Assembly (NCBI RefSeq): GCF_027213945.1
Contig: NZ_JAPWGW010000001.1
Location: forward strand, 930,001-994,000
Length of the DNA stretch: 64,000 nt
Source: Henriciella marina
Lineage (GTDB): Bacteria > Pseudomonadota > Alphaproteobacteria > Caulobacterales > Hyphomonadaceae
Direction of reading: 5' to 3'
The position numbers were made by a program, and so were the translations under genes. Positions 42,614 to 52,079 of the stretch are shown piece after piece. Numbering within the stretch: position 1 is the first letter of the stretch; each line of letters opens with the position of its first letter. The notes beneath the pieces were generated by a model. The model was not told the DNA's origin and made no database searches. It saw only the letters and a list, made by a program, of their open reading frames with translations.

Positions 42614-44143
42614 TTGCTGAAAGCGCTTGCTGATTATGGCCGGCTGATGCGTGCAGGTACGGCGCTGGTGCGTCACGACGTGATCCTGCCGGGTGAATAC
42701 CAGACTCGGCTGCCACTGCCTGCCCGAATGGCGGGGCGGGTGTTTCGCATGTTTGGCGGGCGCACAACAGGCAGGCCGGGCGAACGGCTTGCCAGCGCGC
42801 TGGAAAAGCTTGGGCCCGCCTATATCAAGCTCGGCCAGTTTCTTGCCACACGGCCGGACGTGTTTGGCGCTGAAACAGCGCAGGACCTGTCACGTCTCAA
42901 GGACAAGCTTGAACCGTTCAGCATGGCTGAGGCGCGCCGTATCCTCGCAGAGGAGTTTGGCGAAGAGGAAGCTGAAAGCCTGTTTGCGGGCCTTGGTGAG
43001 CCAGTCGCTGCCGCGTCGCTTGCGCAAGTCCACAGACTGGAGACGTCTGACGGCCCGAAAGCAGTGAAGATCCTGCGGCCGGGTGTCGAGCAGATGATCT
43101 ATCAGGAACTGCGCGCCATCCGCCGCGCCGCGCGAACAGTCGAACGCGCTTCTATCGAAAGCCGCAGGTTGGAGCCGGTGAAGTTCACCGAAACGGTTGC
43201 GACATCGATGGAAAAGGAGCTCGACTTTCGCCTTGAGGCAGGCGGGGCCGACCAGATGCGCGCGATCTCGCAGGATGATGACTGGTTCCGCGTGCCGGCA
43301 ATTGACTGGGACCGCACGGCCCAACGCGTGCTGACGATGGACTGGGTCGAAGGCATCCCGCTGACGCGTCCTGAAGCGCTCGAGCAGCCGGGTCTGGAGC
43401 GCGTGGCGCTCGCGAACAAGATCACGCGAGGTTTTCTCTCTCATGCCATCGGGCACGGCGTCTTCCATGCGGATATGCATGAGGGGAACATTCTAATTCT
43501 GCCTGACAATGAGGTCGGACTTGTCGATTTCGGCCTGATTGGCCGGATCGGTTTCAATGAGCGTCGGTTCCTGGCTGAGATCCTCTGGGGCTTTATCCGG
43601 CGTGACTATCAGAGGGTGGCCGAAGTTCACTTCGAGGCAGGCTACGTGCCGGCCAACCAGTCCGTTGGCGAGTTCGCGCAGGCGCTACGGTCTATCGGTG
43701 AGCCGATCCACGGCAAGCCAGCCGAAGACGTCTATATGGGGCGTATCCTGCTCCAGCTTATGGACTATACACGCACCTTCGGCATGCGGCTGCGGCCAGA
43801 ACTCGTCCTGCTTCAGAAGACTATGGTTCAGGTCGAAGGTGTCGCGCGCTCAATCGACCCTAAGCACGATATCTGGAAAGCAGCAGAGCCCATCGTGAAG
43901 GGCTGGATCGCGCAGAATTTCGGGCCGGCCGGCGCGACCAAGCTGGCGGCGCGTCAGGCCCGTGAGGTCACCGACAGGTTGAAGAGATTGCCTCACGTCA
44001 TGGATGCGTTCGAGGATTTTTTGGACACCGAAAGGGTGAAGGGAAAAGAGCCGGTACGCGGTCAGGGCCCATCTCCCTGGTCCCTTGCGGCTTTGATCGG
44101 CGTTTCGGTCATCGCCGGATTTGTTCTCGCGCAATTCGCGTAA
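42614..44143 (+). CDS. ubiB: UbiB-type kinase-like ubiquinone biosynthesis protein
   Basis: The 509-residue ABC1/ADCK-type protein has the KxGQ motif in YIKLGQFLATRPD, the Ala-rich loop AAASLAQVH that replaces the P-loop, HADMHEGN as catalytic loop and VDFGLIG. One or two hydrophobic segments near the C-terminus (LAALIGVSVIAGFVLAQF) anchor it in the membrane. It supports ubiquinone synthesis. The start is a TTG at 42614 with GGAGAG five bases upstream; an ATG at 42647 would shorten a conserved N-terminal helix. Confidence 0.94.
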   Translation: MLKALADYGRLMRAGTALVRHDVILPGEYQTRLPLPARMAGRVFRMFGGRTTGRPGERLASALEKLGPAYIKLGQFLATRPDVFGAETAQDLSRLKDKLEPFSMAEARRILAEEFGEEEAESLFAGLGEPVAAASLAQVHRLETSDGPKAVKILRPGVEQMIYQELRAIRRAARTVERASIESRRLEPVKFTETVATSMEKELDFRLEAGGADQMRAISQDDDWFRVPAIDWDRTAQRVLTMDWVEGIPLTRPEALEQPGLERVALANKITRGFLSHAIGHGVFHADMHEGNILILPDNEVGLVDFGLIGRIGFNERRFLAEILWGFIRRDYQRVAEVHFEAGYVPANQSVGEFAQALRSIGEPIHGKPAEDVYMGRILLQLMDYTRTFGMRLRPELVLLQKTMVQVEGVARSIDPKHDIWKAAEPIVKGWIAQNFGPAGATKLAARQAREVTDRLKRLPHVMDAFEDFLDTERVKGKEPVRGQGPSPWSLAALIGVSVIAGFVLAQFA

Positions 44144-44182
44144 AGCGAGAATTGCCTGTGCGCTCACAGGGTTCGTGATAGG

Positions 44183-44198
44183 TTAATGACGTCTTAAC
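44183..44198 (+). promoter_or_regulatory. CtrA-type binding site
   Basis: TTAA, a seven-base spacer and TTAAC fit the full CtrA consensus TTAA-N7-TTAAC of Caulobacter. The flanking bases extend it to a perfect GGTTAA/TTAACC inverted repeat. It lies 32 bases before the start codon at 44231, in the intergenic region. Confidence 0.68.
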
Positions 44199-44230
44199 CT
44201 TAACATCGCCGGACCCTGGAGGGCTGCCCC

Positions 44231-45268
44231 ATGAAGTATCTCGCTGCAACTGCCGCCATCTGTATCCTGCCAATCTGTCAGGCTGCTTCCGCGCAGAGTT
44301 ATGGGTGCTCTGAGCTGACCGGTGGAGGCCATGTGCAGACTTGCGGTGGTTCTACCTCTGCGACGAAGATCATACGGGTCGATCGGCAGGCCTATGGCCA
44401 CCCGCCAGCGCCTGCGAACCATCATTCTTCCGGTGATCATGGGACAAGTTCTGCCGTCCGCCACCATCCGGGCGGATACGCGCACCATTCCAATACCTAT
44501 TACGGGCATGCGCATGACCGGGTCAGGCATACTGACCGGGCCGCAACCAGCTATGGCTTCGAGTGGTGGACATCCGATCGGTATTACGGCCGCGGCTATC
44601 GGCCTAACACCAGCTATCAGACCCATTATCCCGTCCATCATGGGCGCAATATCGGTGTCTATAGCGGTACGCGCTCCTATGTGACGACGCCGGTGAGCCC
44701 ATGCGGCTACACCGCGCCGCGGGTCACGACGAGCTATACCGGCTGTGGTGGCACCGTGTATTCTTCAGTCCCGCGCGTGACGACCTATACCGCGCCGACG
44801 AGATATACCGCGACATCGACCTACGCGGCGCCGGTCACCTATTCCAGCCGGGCCACATATGACAGCCAAGATGCGCGGAGCGACGGCTATGCCTATGAAG
44901 AGGCGTATGACCACGACTACACGCCAGTCGTGGCCCGTTCGGCTGGCTATTGCACGCATGATATCACACCGCTCGGCGAGGATCGCCGGGGCCGCAAGCG
45001 CTATGAAGTCTGCTACAGCGACCTCTCACCCGTGAATGACCCCCAAGCCATCGAAATCCTTTATTCGCGTATTGCGCGAGCGGCCGACGCAGCCTGCGAC
45101 GCCAATCGCGGCTCGCTTGCCTTTCAGCGTGAAAAGCGCCGCTGCGAGGCACATGCCATTGAGCGGGCGGTCTATGATACGGGCATCGACGCGCTTCAGC
45201 GCCATCACCTTATCAGCACGGGGCATGGCGCGCCGCGCGTGACGGTCGGGCCGCTGCAACGCTACTAG
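44231..45268 (+). CDS. Secreted His/Tyr-rich protein with UrcA-like C-terminal domain
   Basis: The 345-residue protein has a signal peptide cleaved near AASA-QS. A low-complexity middle, about residues 45-225, is very rich in His, Tyr, Ser, Thr and Gly. The C-terminal 75 residues contain VCYSDLSPVNDPQAIEILYSRIARAADAACD and a RRCEAHAIERAV segment with the paired cysteines seen in UrcA-family proteins. Cysteines in the middle (SPCGYT, SYTGCGG) may also form disulfides. A CtrA-type box lies just upstream. Metal binding by the His-rich part and envelope location are inferred. It interrupts the usual ubiB-coaBC order. Confidence 0.75.
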   Translation: MKYLAATAAICILPICQAASAQSYGCSELTGGGHVQTCGGSTSATKIIRVDRQAYGHPPAPANHHSSGDHGTSSAVRHHPGGYAHHSNTYYGHAHDRVRHTDRAATSYGFEWWTSDRYYGRGYRPNTSYQTHYPVHHGRNIGVYSGTRSYVTTPVSPCGYTAPRVTTSYTGCGGTVYSSVPRVTTYTAPTRYTATSTYAAPVTYSSRATYDSQDARSDGYAYEEAYDHDYTPVVARSAGYCTHDITPLGEDRRGRKRYEVCYSDLSPVNDPQAIEILYSRIARAADAACDANRGSLAFQREKRRCEAHAIERAVYDTGIDALQRHHLISTGHGAPRVTVGPLQRY

Positions 45269-45369
45269 GCAAGACAGGTCGATAGGCGGGCCGCGCATGG
45301 CGCAGGCTTGCCGTCGATTTGTAAACCAAATCCGTGTTAGGGAGAGACCGGGCAACCGGACACCCTGTC

Positions 45370-46602
45370 ATGAGCAGCAAGCGCATTCTTCTCATCATTG
45401 GCGGCGGCATCGCAGCGTACAAGTCGCTGGAGCTGATCCGCACGCTGGCGAAGCGCGGCATCTCCAGCCGCTGTATCCTGACCGGTGGCGGCGCGAAATT
45501 CGTGACCCCGCTCTCTGTGTCAGCCCTGTCCGGAGACAAATGCTACAGTGACCTCTTCAGCCTCGATGATGAGGCAGAGATGGGCCATATCGAGCTGTCG
45601 CGCTCAGCTGACCTGCTGGTTGTCTGCCCCGCAACGGCGGACCTGCTGGCCAAGGCAGCAAGCGGGCACGCCAACGACCTTGCCTCGACCACGCTGCTCG
45701 CCACCGACAAGCCGGTCCTGATGGTGCCTGCCATGAATGTGCGCATGTGGGAGCATGCCGCGACGAAGCGCAATGTCGAGACGCTTCGCGGTGACGGTGT
45801 TGATGTCATGGAGCCAGATACCGGGGCGATGGCCTGCGGTGAATTTGGTCCGGGGCGCCTGCCAGAAGTTGATGCGATTGCCGACGAGATCGAAAGCGCG
45901 CTTGCGCGCCAGTCAGGCCCGAAACCGCTTGAGGGCCGGCATGTCCTGCTGACAGCAGGTCCCACGCGCGAGCCGCTGGACCCCGTACGTTATCTTTCCA
46001 ACCATTCCTCGGGCAGACAGGGCTATGCGATTGCGGGGGCGCTGGCCGAGCTTGGCGCGCGGGTCACGCTGGTGTCGGGGCCGGTTGCTCTGGCAGCGCC
46101 GCGCGGCGTTGATCTTGTCCGCGTCGAGACAGCCATAGAGATGATGAAGGCCTGCGAGGCCGCGCTGCCTGCAGACGTGTTCGTATCGGTGGCGGCCGTG
46201 GCCGACTGGCGCCCGACCAGCCCGGCAGACCGCAAGCTGAAGCTCAAGGATGAGGGCAAGGGGCCGCCCGCGCTCGCCCTGTCTGAGAACCCGGATATTC
46301 TCTCGACTATTTCGCGCCTTGAGGGAGGCCGACCGCAACTCGTCGTTGGCTTCGCAGCCGAGACAGATGCGGTGGAGGACAATGCCCGGCGCAAGCGCAC
46401 GCGAAAGGGCTGTGACTGGATCGTCGCGAATGATGTCTCTGGTGATGTGATGGGCGGGGCGGAGAATGAGATCGCGCTTGTTACCGATGCGGGTGTCGAG
46501 AACTGGCCGCGTATGGACAAGGCGGCGGTGGCGCGTCGGCTGGCCGAAAAGATCGCCGAAGAACTGACCGGCAAGGGAAAGCCCCGCATCGCCGCAGAAT
46601 GA
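45370..46602 (+). CDS. coaBC: Phosphopantothenoylcysteine decarboxylase/synthetase
   Basis: The 410-residue bifunctional enzyme has [18 protein letters not shown] and the PAMNVRMW segment of the flavin-dependent CoaC half. The CoaB half has [37 protein letters not shown] and FAAETD. It makes 4'-phosphopantetheine for CoA. The ATG at 45370 gives the standard N-terminus, and the in-frame extension to 45334 is not conserved. Confidence 0.96.
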   Translation: MSSKRILLIIGGGIAAYKSLELIRTLAKRGISSRCILTGGGAKFVTPLSVSALSGDKCYSDLFSLDDEAEMGHIELSRSADLLVVCPATADLLAKAASGHANDLASTTLLATDKPVLMVPAMNVRMWEHAATKRNVETLRGDGVDVMEPDTGAMACGEFGPGRLPEVDAIADEIESALARQSGPKPLEGRHVLLTAGPTREPLDPVRYLSNHSSGRQGYAIAGALAELGARVTLVSGPVALAAPRGVDLVRVETAIEMMKACEAALPADVFVSVAAVADWRPTSPADRKLKLKDEGKGPPALALSENPDILSTISRLEGGRPQLVVGFAAETDAVEDNARRKRTRKGCDWIVANDVSGDVMGGAENEIALVTDAGVENWPRMDKAAVARRLAEKIAEELTGKGKPRIAAE

Positions 46603-46790
46603 ATTGTTGCGTCTGCGAAATAATCTGAGGTTGTGCTCTTCCGCCCGTATTTACGCTAAGGAAAACAAATCTCAGCCAACTGTGCACGTGCGGAACGAAT
46701 TGCATTGACTCTTGTTAGCTACGCAGCGTGATAAGAAATTATTGTTAATTGCGCCATTAAGCTCAGACGTACAGCAGACCGGACAGGACC

Positions 46791-46982
46791 ATGAAGCTCA
46801 TTATCGGCTATTTCGCTTTGATCGTCGTCCTTCTTGCAGGACTGTCCATCTTCGCGAACGCGCATGCGGCAAGCGAAGTCGAAGCCCAGGATGTGCCGCC
46901 TGCAGCCGAGCTTCAGCAGACCAATGGAGCGGCGGAGCCTGCCGCAGCGTTTGGTGAAGATGTGACGGCGTACATCATCTAG
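46791..46982 (+). CDS. Small exported peptide (63 aa)
   Basis: The 63-residue product has an N-terminal hydrophobic segment ([27 protein letters not shown]), probably a signal peptide cleaved after AHA, and an acidic, Ala-rich mature part. AGGA precedes the ATG. A TTGACT at 46705-46710 could be a -35, but no good -10 goes with it. The 188 bases between coaBC and this gene hold nothing else I can support. No family is recognised. Confidence 0.5.
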   Translation: MKLIIGYFALIVVLLAGLSIFANAHAASEVEAQDVPPAAELQQTNGAAEPAAAFGEDVTAYII

Positions 46983-47029
46983 GCCTTTTCACGTTGACTC
47001 TTGCGGGCGACTCCGTCGCTTTGCCTTTC

Positions 47030-47485
47030 ATGCAAGAGATTAAAGTCGCCATCCGCACGCTCCCCCATTTTGAGGGGCTGCCATATCCCAAATACGAAAC
47101 CGAAGGTGCTGCGGGCATGGACGTGCGCGCGGCCTATGACGAGAGCGATGCCTTCGAACTCAAGCCTGGCGAGCGGACCATGGTGCCGACCGGCATCAGC
47201 GTGGCGATCCCTGAGGGTTATGAGATCCAGATGCGGCCACGCTCAGGGCTCGCGGCAAAGCATGGCCTGACCTGTCTCAACAGCCCCGGCACGATCGACA
47301 GCGACTATCGCGGTGAGCTGAAAGTCATACTGATCAATCATGGCAGCGAGACTTTCACGATCGCGCGGGGCGAGCGGATCGGCCAGATGGTACTGGCCCC
47401 GGTGATGCGTCTTGTCTGGGAAGAGGTGGAAAGCCTGCCTGAGACAATGCGCGGCGAAGGCGGCTTCGGGTCGACCGGGCGCTAG
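47030..47485 (+). CDS. dut: Deoxyuridine 5'-triphosphate nucleotidohydrolase
   Basis: The 151-residue trimeric dUTPase has all five motifs: [42 protein letters not shown] and the C-terminal [10 protein letters not shown]. It hydrolyses dUTP to dUMP. I start at the ATG at 47030; an in-frame TTG at 46994 has no site to support it. The order coaBC then dut is usual in this group. Confidence 0.96.
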   Translation: MQEIKVAIRTLPHFEGLPYPKYETEGAAGMDVRAAYDESDAFELKPGERTMVPTGISVAIPEGYEIQMRPRSGLAAKHGLTCLNSPGTIDSDYRGELKVILINHGSETFTIARGERIGQMVLAPVMRLVWEEVESLPETMRGEGGFGSTGR

Positions 47486-47493
47486 ACGCCTGC

Positions 47494-47566
47494 TCGATAA
47501 TCGAAGCGGACCAACCGAATTTCCTTGAATTACGCTCTGGCAATCCTTATTATCGAATTACGATAA
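47494..47566. promoter_or_regulatory. Two small palindromes, possible operator
   Basis: TCGAT-A-ATCGA at 47494-47504 and TTATCG-AATTA-CGATAA at 47550-47566 are perfect inverted repeats sharing the CGATAA core. The second lies 14 bases upstream of a start codon. This spacing suggests binding sites for a repressor or activator of the following gene. The regulator is unknown. Confidence 0.4.
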
Positions 47567-47580
47567 GAAAGGATCGCCTC

Positions 47581-47820
47581 ATGGAAATCACCAGCCCCTT
47601 CACAATGATCGTCATCATTGTGCTCGTTTGCGTAGGTGCCGGCGTCATCAATAATTATATCAAGATGAAATCGGACCGTGAGGACGGCGCCGCCAATCAG
47701 GATGAACTGGAATCGATGCGCCGCGACATTGCGCTTTTGACCGAGCGGGTACGCGTGCTTGAGACCATCGCGACCGACAAGGATGAGCGCCTGCGCGATG
47801 AGATCCGCCGCCTGGCCTAA
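47581..47820 (+). CDS. PspB-like small membrane protein
   Basis: The 79-residue protein has a single transmembrane segment (about 7-24, FTMIVIIVLVCVGAGVI), a short basic linker and a coiled coil (ELESMRRDIALLTERVRVLE). This layout resembles PspB of the phage-shock system. AAAGGA precedes the ATG. No pspA or pspC is adjacent, so a PspB role is only suggested by its shape. Confidence 0.65.
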   Translation: MEITSPFTMIVIIVLVCVGAGVINNYIKMKSDREDGAANQDELESMRRDIALLTERVRVLETIATDKDERLRDEIRRLA

Positions 47821-47829
47821 GCGCCAGTT

Positions 47830-49179
47830 CTAGATCAGGACGCCGTCTTCCTTGGCAAATTTTGCCAGAAGGTAGGCGTCCGTCTCCTCGACTGTTTCCA
47901 GCTTGCCGAAGGCGAACGCATTGCGGTCGATGACCATGTCGCGCGGCCGCAGCGTGCGCGATATTTCCAGCCCCTCAAGCGTCCGCGCTCTTGAGAAGGC
48001 TACATAGGCCTGCCCATGTGCGAACATGCCTCTGTCGAAATCGATGAACACCTTGTCCAGCGTAAGGCCCTGCGCCTTGTGAATGGTCACGGCGTAGGCG
48101 AGGCGCAGCGGCACCTGTTTGAACGTGCCGACGACCTCGCGAGACACTTTCTTCGTCTCAGCATCGAGCGTGTATTTGTACTTTTCCCAGGCGGCGGGCT
48201 CGATCTCATGGATGTGGCCGTCCAGCTCCACCCAGACATTGTCGCCCTTGAAGCCCTCGACCGTAGCGAGTGACCCGTTCACCCAACGGCCTTCAGGGTC
48301 ATTCTTGATGAGCATGACCCGCGCGCCCTTCTTGAGTTCCAGATCGGCTTCTGTCGGGAAGGATTTCTCGTCGAACTGGCCTTGCACATTGGCCTCGAAC
48401 TCATGCGATTTGCCCGGTAGGTCAGCGAGGCGGGCCTGATTGATGCGGAAGGCGTTCGCATTGTTTGGCGTGAGGACGACATGGGTTTCGCTGGCTTCGA
48501 CCGCTGTTCGGCCGGAAACAGCGCCTTGTAGCAGGCGCTCATCCGTTGGCGCGAGGCGCCCCTGTCGCATCGCGCCGAGCAGCGCGAGGAAGCGCGGGTC
48601 TTCTTGCCGGAAAACGTGTTTCAGCGCCAGCAGGGCAAACTCTGCCTGTTTGAAGCCGGGAGCATTGAAGAAGTAGTGCCCGCCATAGCGCTCATTCAGG
48701 ATCTCGGCCTCTTCACCGCGCGCTACAGGCGGCAGCTGATGCAGGTCACCCGACAGGATCATCCGGACGCCGCCAAAGGGACGCTTATTGCCGCGATTAA
48801 GCTGAAGGCTCTTGTCGATTGCGTCCAGCATGTCGGCGCGGACCATCGAGATCTCGTCGATGATCATCGTCTCAATCGCCTTGATGAGGCGCGCGCCGCG
48901 AAGGCGCTTGATGTCGGCGTCCTCGATCAGGCGTGGCGGGAATTTAAAGAAGGAATGGATGGTCTGACCGCCAGCATTCATCGCCGCCACACCGGTTGGG
49001 GCGAGCACGACCGTATTCTCACCAGCCTCCGCCAGGAAGCGGCGTAGCATGGTGGTCTTGCCGGTACCTGCCCGGCCCGTCAGGAAGAGATTGCCCTGCG
49101 CACCCGCGCCCCGCGCGACCCATTCGGCGGGAGCGGCATAGACCGTATCGGGCAGGGTACTTGTGTCAGACGTTTGCAT
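47830..49179 (-). CDS. Pif1/RecD-like superfamily 1 DNA helicase
   Basis: The 449-residue protein has Walker A GRAGTGKTT, an APTGVAAMNAGG motif, Walker B IIDEISM, GDLHQLPPV, and late motifs VTIHKAQGLTLDKV and YVAFSRART. These are the SF1B helicase motifs of Pif1/RecD relatives. It lacks extra N-terminal domains, so it is a minimal form. The ATG at 49179 is the best start. It is divergent from moeB with 41 bases between. Confidence 0.88.
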   Translation of the reverse strand: MQTSDTSTLPDTVYAAPAEWVARGAGAQGNLFLTGRAGTGKTTMLRRFLAEAGENTVVLAPTGVAAMNAGGQTIHSFFKFPPRLIEDADIKRLRGARLIKAIETMIIDEISMVRADMLDAIDKSLQLNRGNKRPFGGVRMILSGDLHQLPPVARGEEAEILNERYGGHYFFNAPGFKQAEFALLALKHVFRQEDPRFLALLGAMRQGRLAPTDERLLQGAVSGRTAVEASETHVVLTPNNANAFRINQARLADLPGKSHEFEANVQGQFDEKSFPTEADLELKKGARVMLIKNDPEGRWVNGSLATVEGFKGDNVWVELDGHIHEIEPAAWEKYKYTLDAETKKVSREVVGTFKQVPLRLAYAVTIHKAQGLTLDKVFIDFDRGMFAHGQAYVAFSRARTLEGLEISRTLRPRDMVIDRNAFAFGKLETVEETDAYLLAKFAKEDGVLI

Positions 49180-49220
49180 TTCACATAGCCTTAGACGCAT
49201 CCGTCCTGCTAAGCGAGGGC

Positions 49221-49973
49221 ATGGCACTCACTCCGCAGCAGCTCGATCGTCACAAGCGCCATATCCTGCTCAAGGAGATTGGCGGACCCGGTGTGCAGAA
49301 GCTTCTGAATGCGAAAGTCTCCATCATCGGGGCAGGTGCGCTTGGGGGGCCTTGCGCCATGTATCTCGCTGCAGCTGGCGTGAGTGAGATCGAACTTTGG
49401 GATGCCGACACGGTCGACCGGTCGAACCTTCAGCGGCAGGTCCAGTTCACTGAAATCGATATTGGAGAGGCAAAAGTGCGTTGCCTCGCGGCGCGGCTTA
49501 AAGCAGCCAACAGTGACTGCCATGTCAGCGTGCAACCGCGGCGCTGGCATACCGCCCAGAAGCTCTCCGGCGACATTCTGATCGATGCGACCGACAATTT
49601 CGAAACGCGGTTCGAGCTGAACCGCGTCGCACATGCGAGTGGGCGCATTCTCGTTTCCGGCGCGGCAACGCGCTGGTCGGGGCAGGTGTCGGTCTTCGCG
49701 TCGGGCGGCGCTTCAGGCACGCCCTGTTACCAATGTTTCGTGCCTGAAGCGCCGCCTGAGGCAGAAGCGTGCGAAGATGTCGGTGTCGTTGGTCCGGTGA
49801 CAGGTATCGTCGCCTCGCACATGGCGCTTGAGACGGTGAAACTGATCACCGGGGCAGGCCAGCCGCTCATCGGCAAGATTAGCGTGCTGGACGGTTTGGG
49901 CGGGGTCACGCGCCAGATTGGTTTGCCGCGCGACCCAGCCTGTCCGGTATGCGGAGAGAAATCCGACGTCTAG
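49221..49973 (+). CDS. moeB: MoeB/ThiF-family adenylyltransferase
   Basis: The 250-residue E1-like enzyme has RHILLKEIGGPGVQKL, the nucleotide-binding GAGALGGP, DADTVDRSNLQRQ, IDATDNFETRFELN and two CxxC zinc pairs (CYQC and CPVC). It activates the C-terminus of MoaD or a ThiS-type carrier, probably for molybdopterin or thiamine synthesis. No rhodanese domain is present. Its stop shares a CTAG with the convergent hydrolase gene. Confidence 0.9.
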   Translation: MALTPQQLDRHKRHILLKEIGGPGVQKLLNAKVSIIGAGALGGPCAMYLAAAGVSEIELWDADTVDRSNLQRQVQFTEIDIGEAKVRCLAARLKAANSDCHVSVQPRRWHTAQKLSGDILIDATDNFETRFELNRVAHASGRILVSGAATRWSGQVSVFASGGASGTPCYQCFVPEAPPEAEACEDVGVVGPVTGIVASHMALETVKLITGAGQPLIGKISVLDGLGGVTRQIGLPRDPACPVCGEKSDV

Positions 49974-50911
49974 CTGGACAGGTCGGTATAGATCAGCGCG
50001 GTAAAGCGCTCTGCGTTAATGAAGCCCCAGTCCCATTCCGCTGCCCAGGGCGCGAGCGGATTGGCGGCCTGAACGGCCTCAAGCGACGCGCCGCCCGACA
50101 TTTCCTCTTCCACTGCAGCCAAAGCGGCAATCATCATGTCGCGGAGTTTCTTGATGTCGTCGCGCGTCGACTCCGGGCCGTGGCCGGGAATGATGCGCGT
50201 CTCGTCATCGGTCAGGTCGTAAAGCGTCGAGAGCGCCTTGATGTAGCCTGCGAAGGTGCCGCCGCTCCACACGTCCACGAAAGGAAAGCGGCCGGAGAAC
50301 ATGACATCGCCGGTATGCAGCACATTCGCTTCCTCGAAATAGACGGCTGAATCGCCATCCGTATGGGCATCTGGAAGGTGGATTATGTGGATGGTCTGGT
50401 CGTTCAAATGAACGCGCATTTCTTCAGAGTAGGTCAGCAATGGCCATGCTGCTTCATCGGCGGGCGGGGTGACCCGCGCTTCGCCGCCGAGCTCGCTCGT
50501 GTTTTCGCTGCTCAGTCGCGTGCGCACTTCATCATGCGCGAGAATGGTCGCGCCGGTATCCGCCATCGGGACGTTTCCGCCCGTATGGTCGCCATGCCAG
50601 TGCGTGTTGAGCAGGAAGCGGACATCGGTTTCGCCAGCAATTTCCTCGATTGCCGAGAGAAGACCTGGCGCCATGTCGGCATACTGGCTGTCGATGACGA
50701 AGGTGCCGTCTTCGCCTGTAAGGACACCGACATTCCCGCCGCGGCCAGTGAGCATATAAATGCCTTCGCCGAGATCTGTCGTTCCGACCGGGGTCGGTGA
50801 TGCCGATTGTGCAGTATGAGCGTGGCCGCCATGGGCAATTGCCGGTGCCGCGCAAGCAAGGCTCAAGGCCGCCATCGCGGCGGCGCGTTTCGTCAGTTTC
50901 TTGAATGTCAT
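49970..50911 (-). CDS. Exported metallo-beta-lactamase-fold hydrolase
   Basis: The 313-residue protein has a signal peptide (cleavage near AIA-HGG), a His-rich start and the metal motif HWHGDHTGGN. Further metal ligands are His in HLPDAHTDGD, Asp in LHTGDVMF and His in IPGHG. It is a periplasmic zinc hydrolase of the family that includes B-class lactamases and other esterases; the substrate is unknown. GGGAGG lies ahead of the ATG. Confidence 0.9.
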   Translation of the reverse strand: MTFKKLTKRAAAMAALSLACAAPAIAHGGHAHTAQSASPTPVGTTDLGEGIYMLTGRGGNVGVLTGEDGTFVIDSQYADMAPGLLSAIEEIAGETDVRFLLNTHWHGDHTGGNVPMADTGATILAHDEVRTRLSSENTSELGGEARVTPPADEAAWPLLTYSEEMRVHLNDQTIHIIHLPDAHTDGDSAVYFEEANVLHTGDVMFSGRFPFVDVWSGGTFAGYIKALSTLYDLTDDETRIIPGHGPESTRDDIKKLRDMMIAALAAVEEEMSGGASLEAVQAANPLAPWAAEWDWGFINAERFTALIYTDLSS

Positions 50912-50989
50912 TGGGTGCCTCCCTCAGCTTACGGGAGACAAGATGAACCTGGCAGGGCTTTCGTCAATGGGGCTGCGAAGGCCAGTTGA

Positions 50990-51463
50990 TCAGGCCGCAG
51001 ATGCCTTTGCCGCTTCCGGGCACAGGATCTTGCGAATTGCCGATTCATTCTCCGCCTTCCTCAGCGCTTCGCGGATATGTGGCTGGCGCAGTGTGCGGCT
51101 CACCTGAGCAAGGGCGCGCAGGTGATCGGCCCCCGACCCAACGGGGGCAATCAGCATGAACACAAGATCGCATGGACGCTCATCAACGGCATCGAAGTCG
51201 ACGCCCGATTCAAGGCGCAGGAAACCGCCAATGGGGTGTGACAGGCGGTCAATACGCGCATGCGGAATGGCGACGCCTTCGCCAACACCGGTCGACCCAA
51301 GACGCTCACGCTCCATCACGGCATCGAAGATGTCGCGTGCGTCGAGCTTCGTCTTGGCCGCAAGCGCCTGGCTGAGCAGCGTCAGCGCCTGCTTGCGGCT
51401 ATCAGCCGATGATGGTTCGAGTATCACGCCTTCGGCAAGAAGGCTTGTCAAATCAGTCGCCAT
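50990..51463 (-). CDS. ptsN: Nitrogen-PTS EIIA protein
   Basis: The 157-residue protein has the EIIA(Ntr) core: STGVGEGVAIPHAR with the phospho-accepting histidine, then DLVFMLIAPVGSGADHLRALAQVS. It relays phosphate from NPr and regulates nitrogen and potassium responses. The start at 51463 begins just before the conserved region. Its place downstream of rpoN and hpf is the standard one. Confidence 0.94.
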   Translation of the reverse strand: MATDLTSLLAEGVILEPSSADSRKQALTLLSQALAAKTKLDARDIFDAVMERERLGSTGVGEGVAIPHARIDRLSHPIGGFLRLESGVDFDAVDERPCDLVFMLIAPVGSGADHLRALAQVSRTLRQPHIREALRKAENESAIRKILCPEAAKASAA

Positions 51464-51482
51464 AACGCGTCCGGATGTTCTG

Positions 51483-52079
51483 TCAGGATTTAGTGTCTGC
51501 GGTCGGGTCGACCCAACCGATATTACCGTCTGCACGCCTGTAAACCATGTTGAGACCAGAGTGTTTGGCATTCCGGAACATGAGTGCGGGGGCATCTGCA
51601 AGTTCAAGCTGAAGCACAGCTGCCGAAACGGTCATGGTGCGAATTTGCGAGGCAGCTTCTGCAACAATTACAGGCGCATTGCCGTCTTCGCCGGTTTCCG
51701 CCGGATCTTCATCATCGCCTTCAGGCGTGCCTTTCAGCACGAAAGATGATGCTGGCTCACTTGGGAAAGGGGACTGGCCGTTCTTATGATGATCCTTGAG
51801 GCGGCGCTTGTAACGACGCACACGTTTCTCGATCTTGTTCAGCGCTTCATCAAGCGCGACATAAGGGTCTTCGGCCTTGCCGGTCGATTGCAGGATGATG
51901 CCGGATGGCAAGTGAATGTTGCAATCAATTTCGGTCTCGTGACCGTTCGGACTGACGGTGACGTGACCATCAAAATCCCTGTCGAAATATTTGGTGACGG
52001 CTGCTTCCAGGCCCGTTTCGATACGAGTCTTGAGCGACTCGCCGAGGTCCATCTTCCGTCCTGCTATTTGTATCTGCAC
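51483..52079 (-). CDS. hpf: Ribosome hibernation promoting factor, long form
   Basis: The 198-residue protein has an N-terminal S30AE domain (GRKMDLGESLKTRIETGLEAAV) and a C-terminal dimerisation domain with AVLQLELADAPALMFRN and NMVYRRADGNIGWVDP. The long form pairs ribosomes into 100S particles. The start is GTG at 52079 with GGAG seven bases upstream. A TATACT on the minus strand at 52109-52104 may be its -10, but no -35 matches. Confidence 0.94.
   Translation of the reverse strand: MQIQIAGRKMDLGESLKTRIETGLEAAVTKYFDRDFDGHVTVSPNGHETEIDCNIHLPSGIILQSTGKAEDPYVALDEALNKIEKRVRRYKRRLKDHHKNGQSPFPSEPASSFVLKGTPEGDDEDPAETGEDGNAPVIVAEAASQIRTMTVSAAVLQLELADAPALMFRNAKHSGLNMVYRRADGNIGWVDPTADTKS

Noticed and set aside
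46745-46760. CtrA-like TTAA...TTAA before the small exported peptide
   Set aside because: The spacer is eight bases, not the seven of the consensus, so binding is doubtful.
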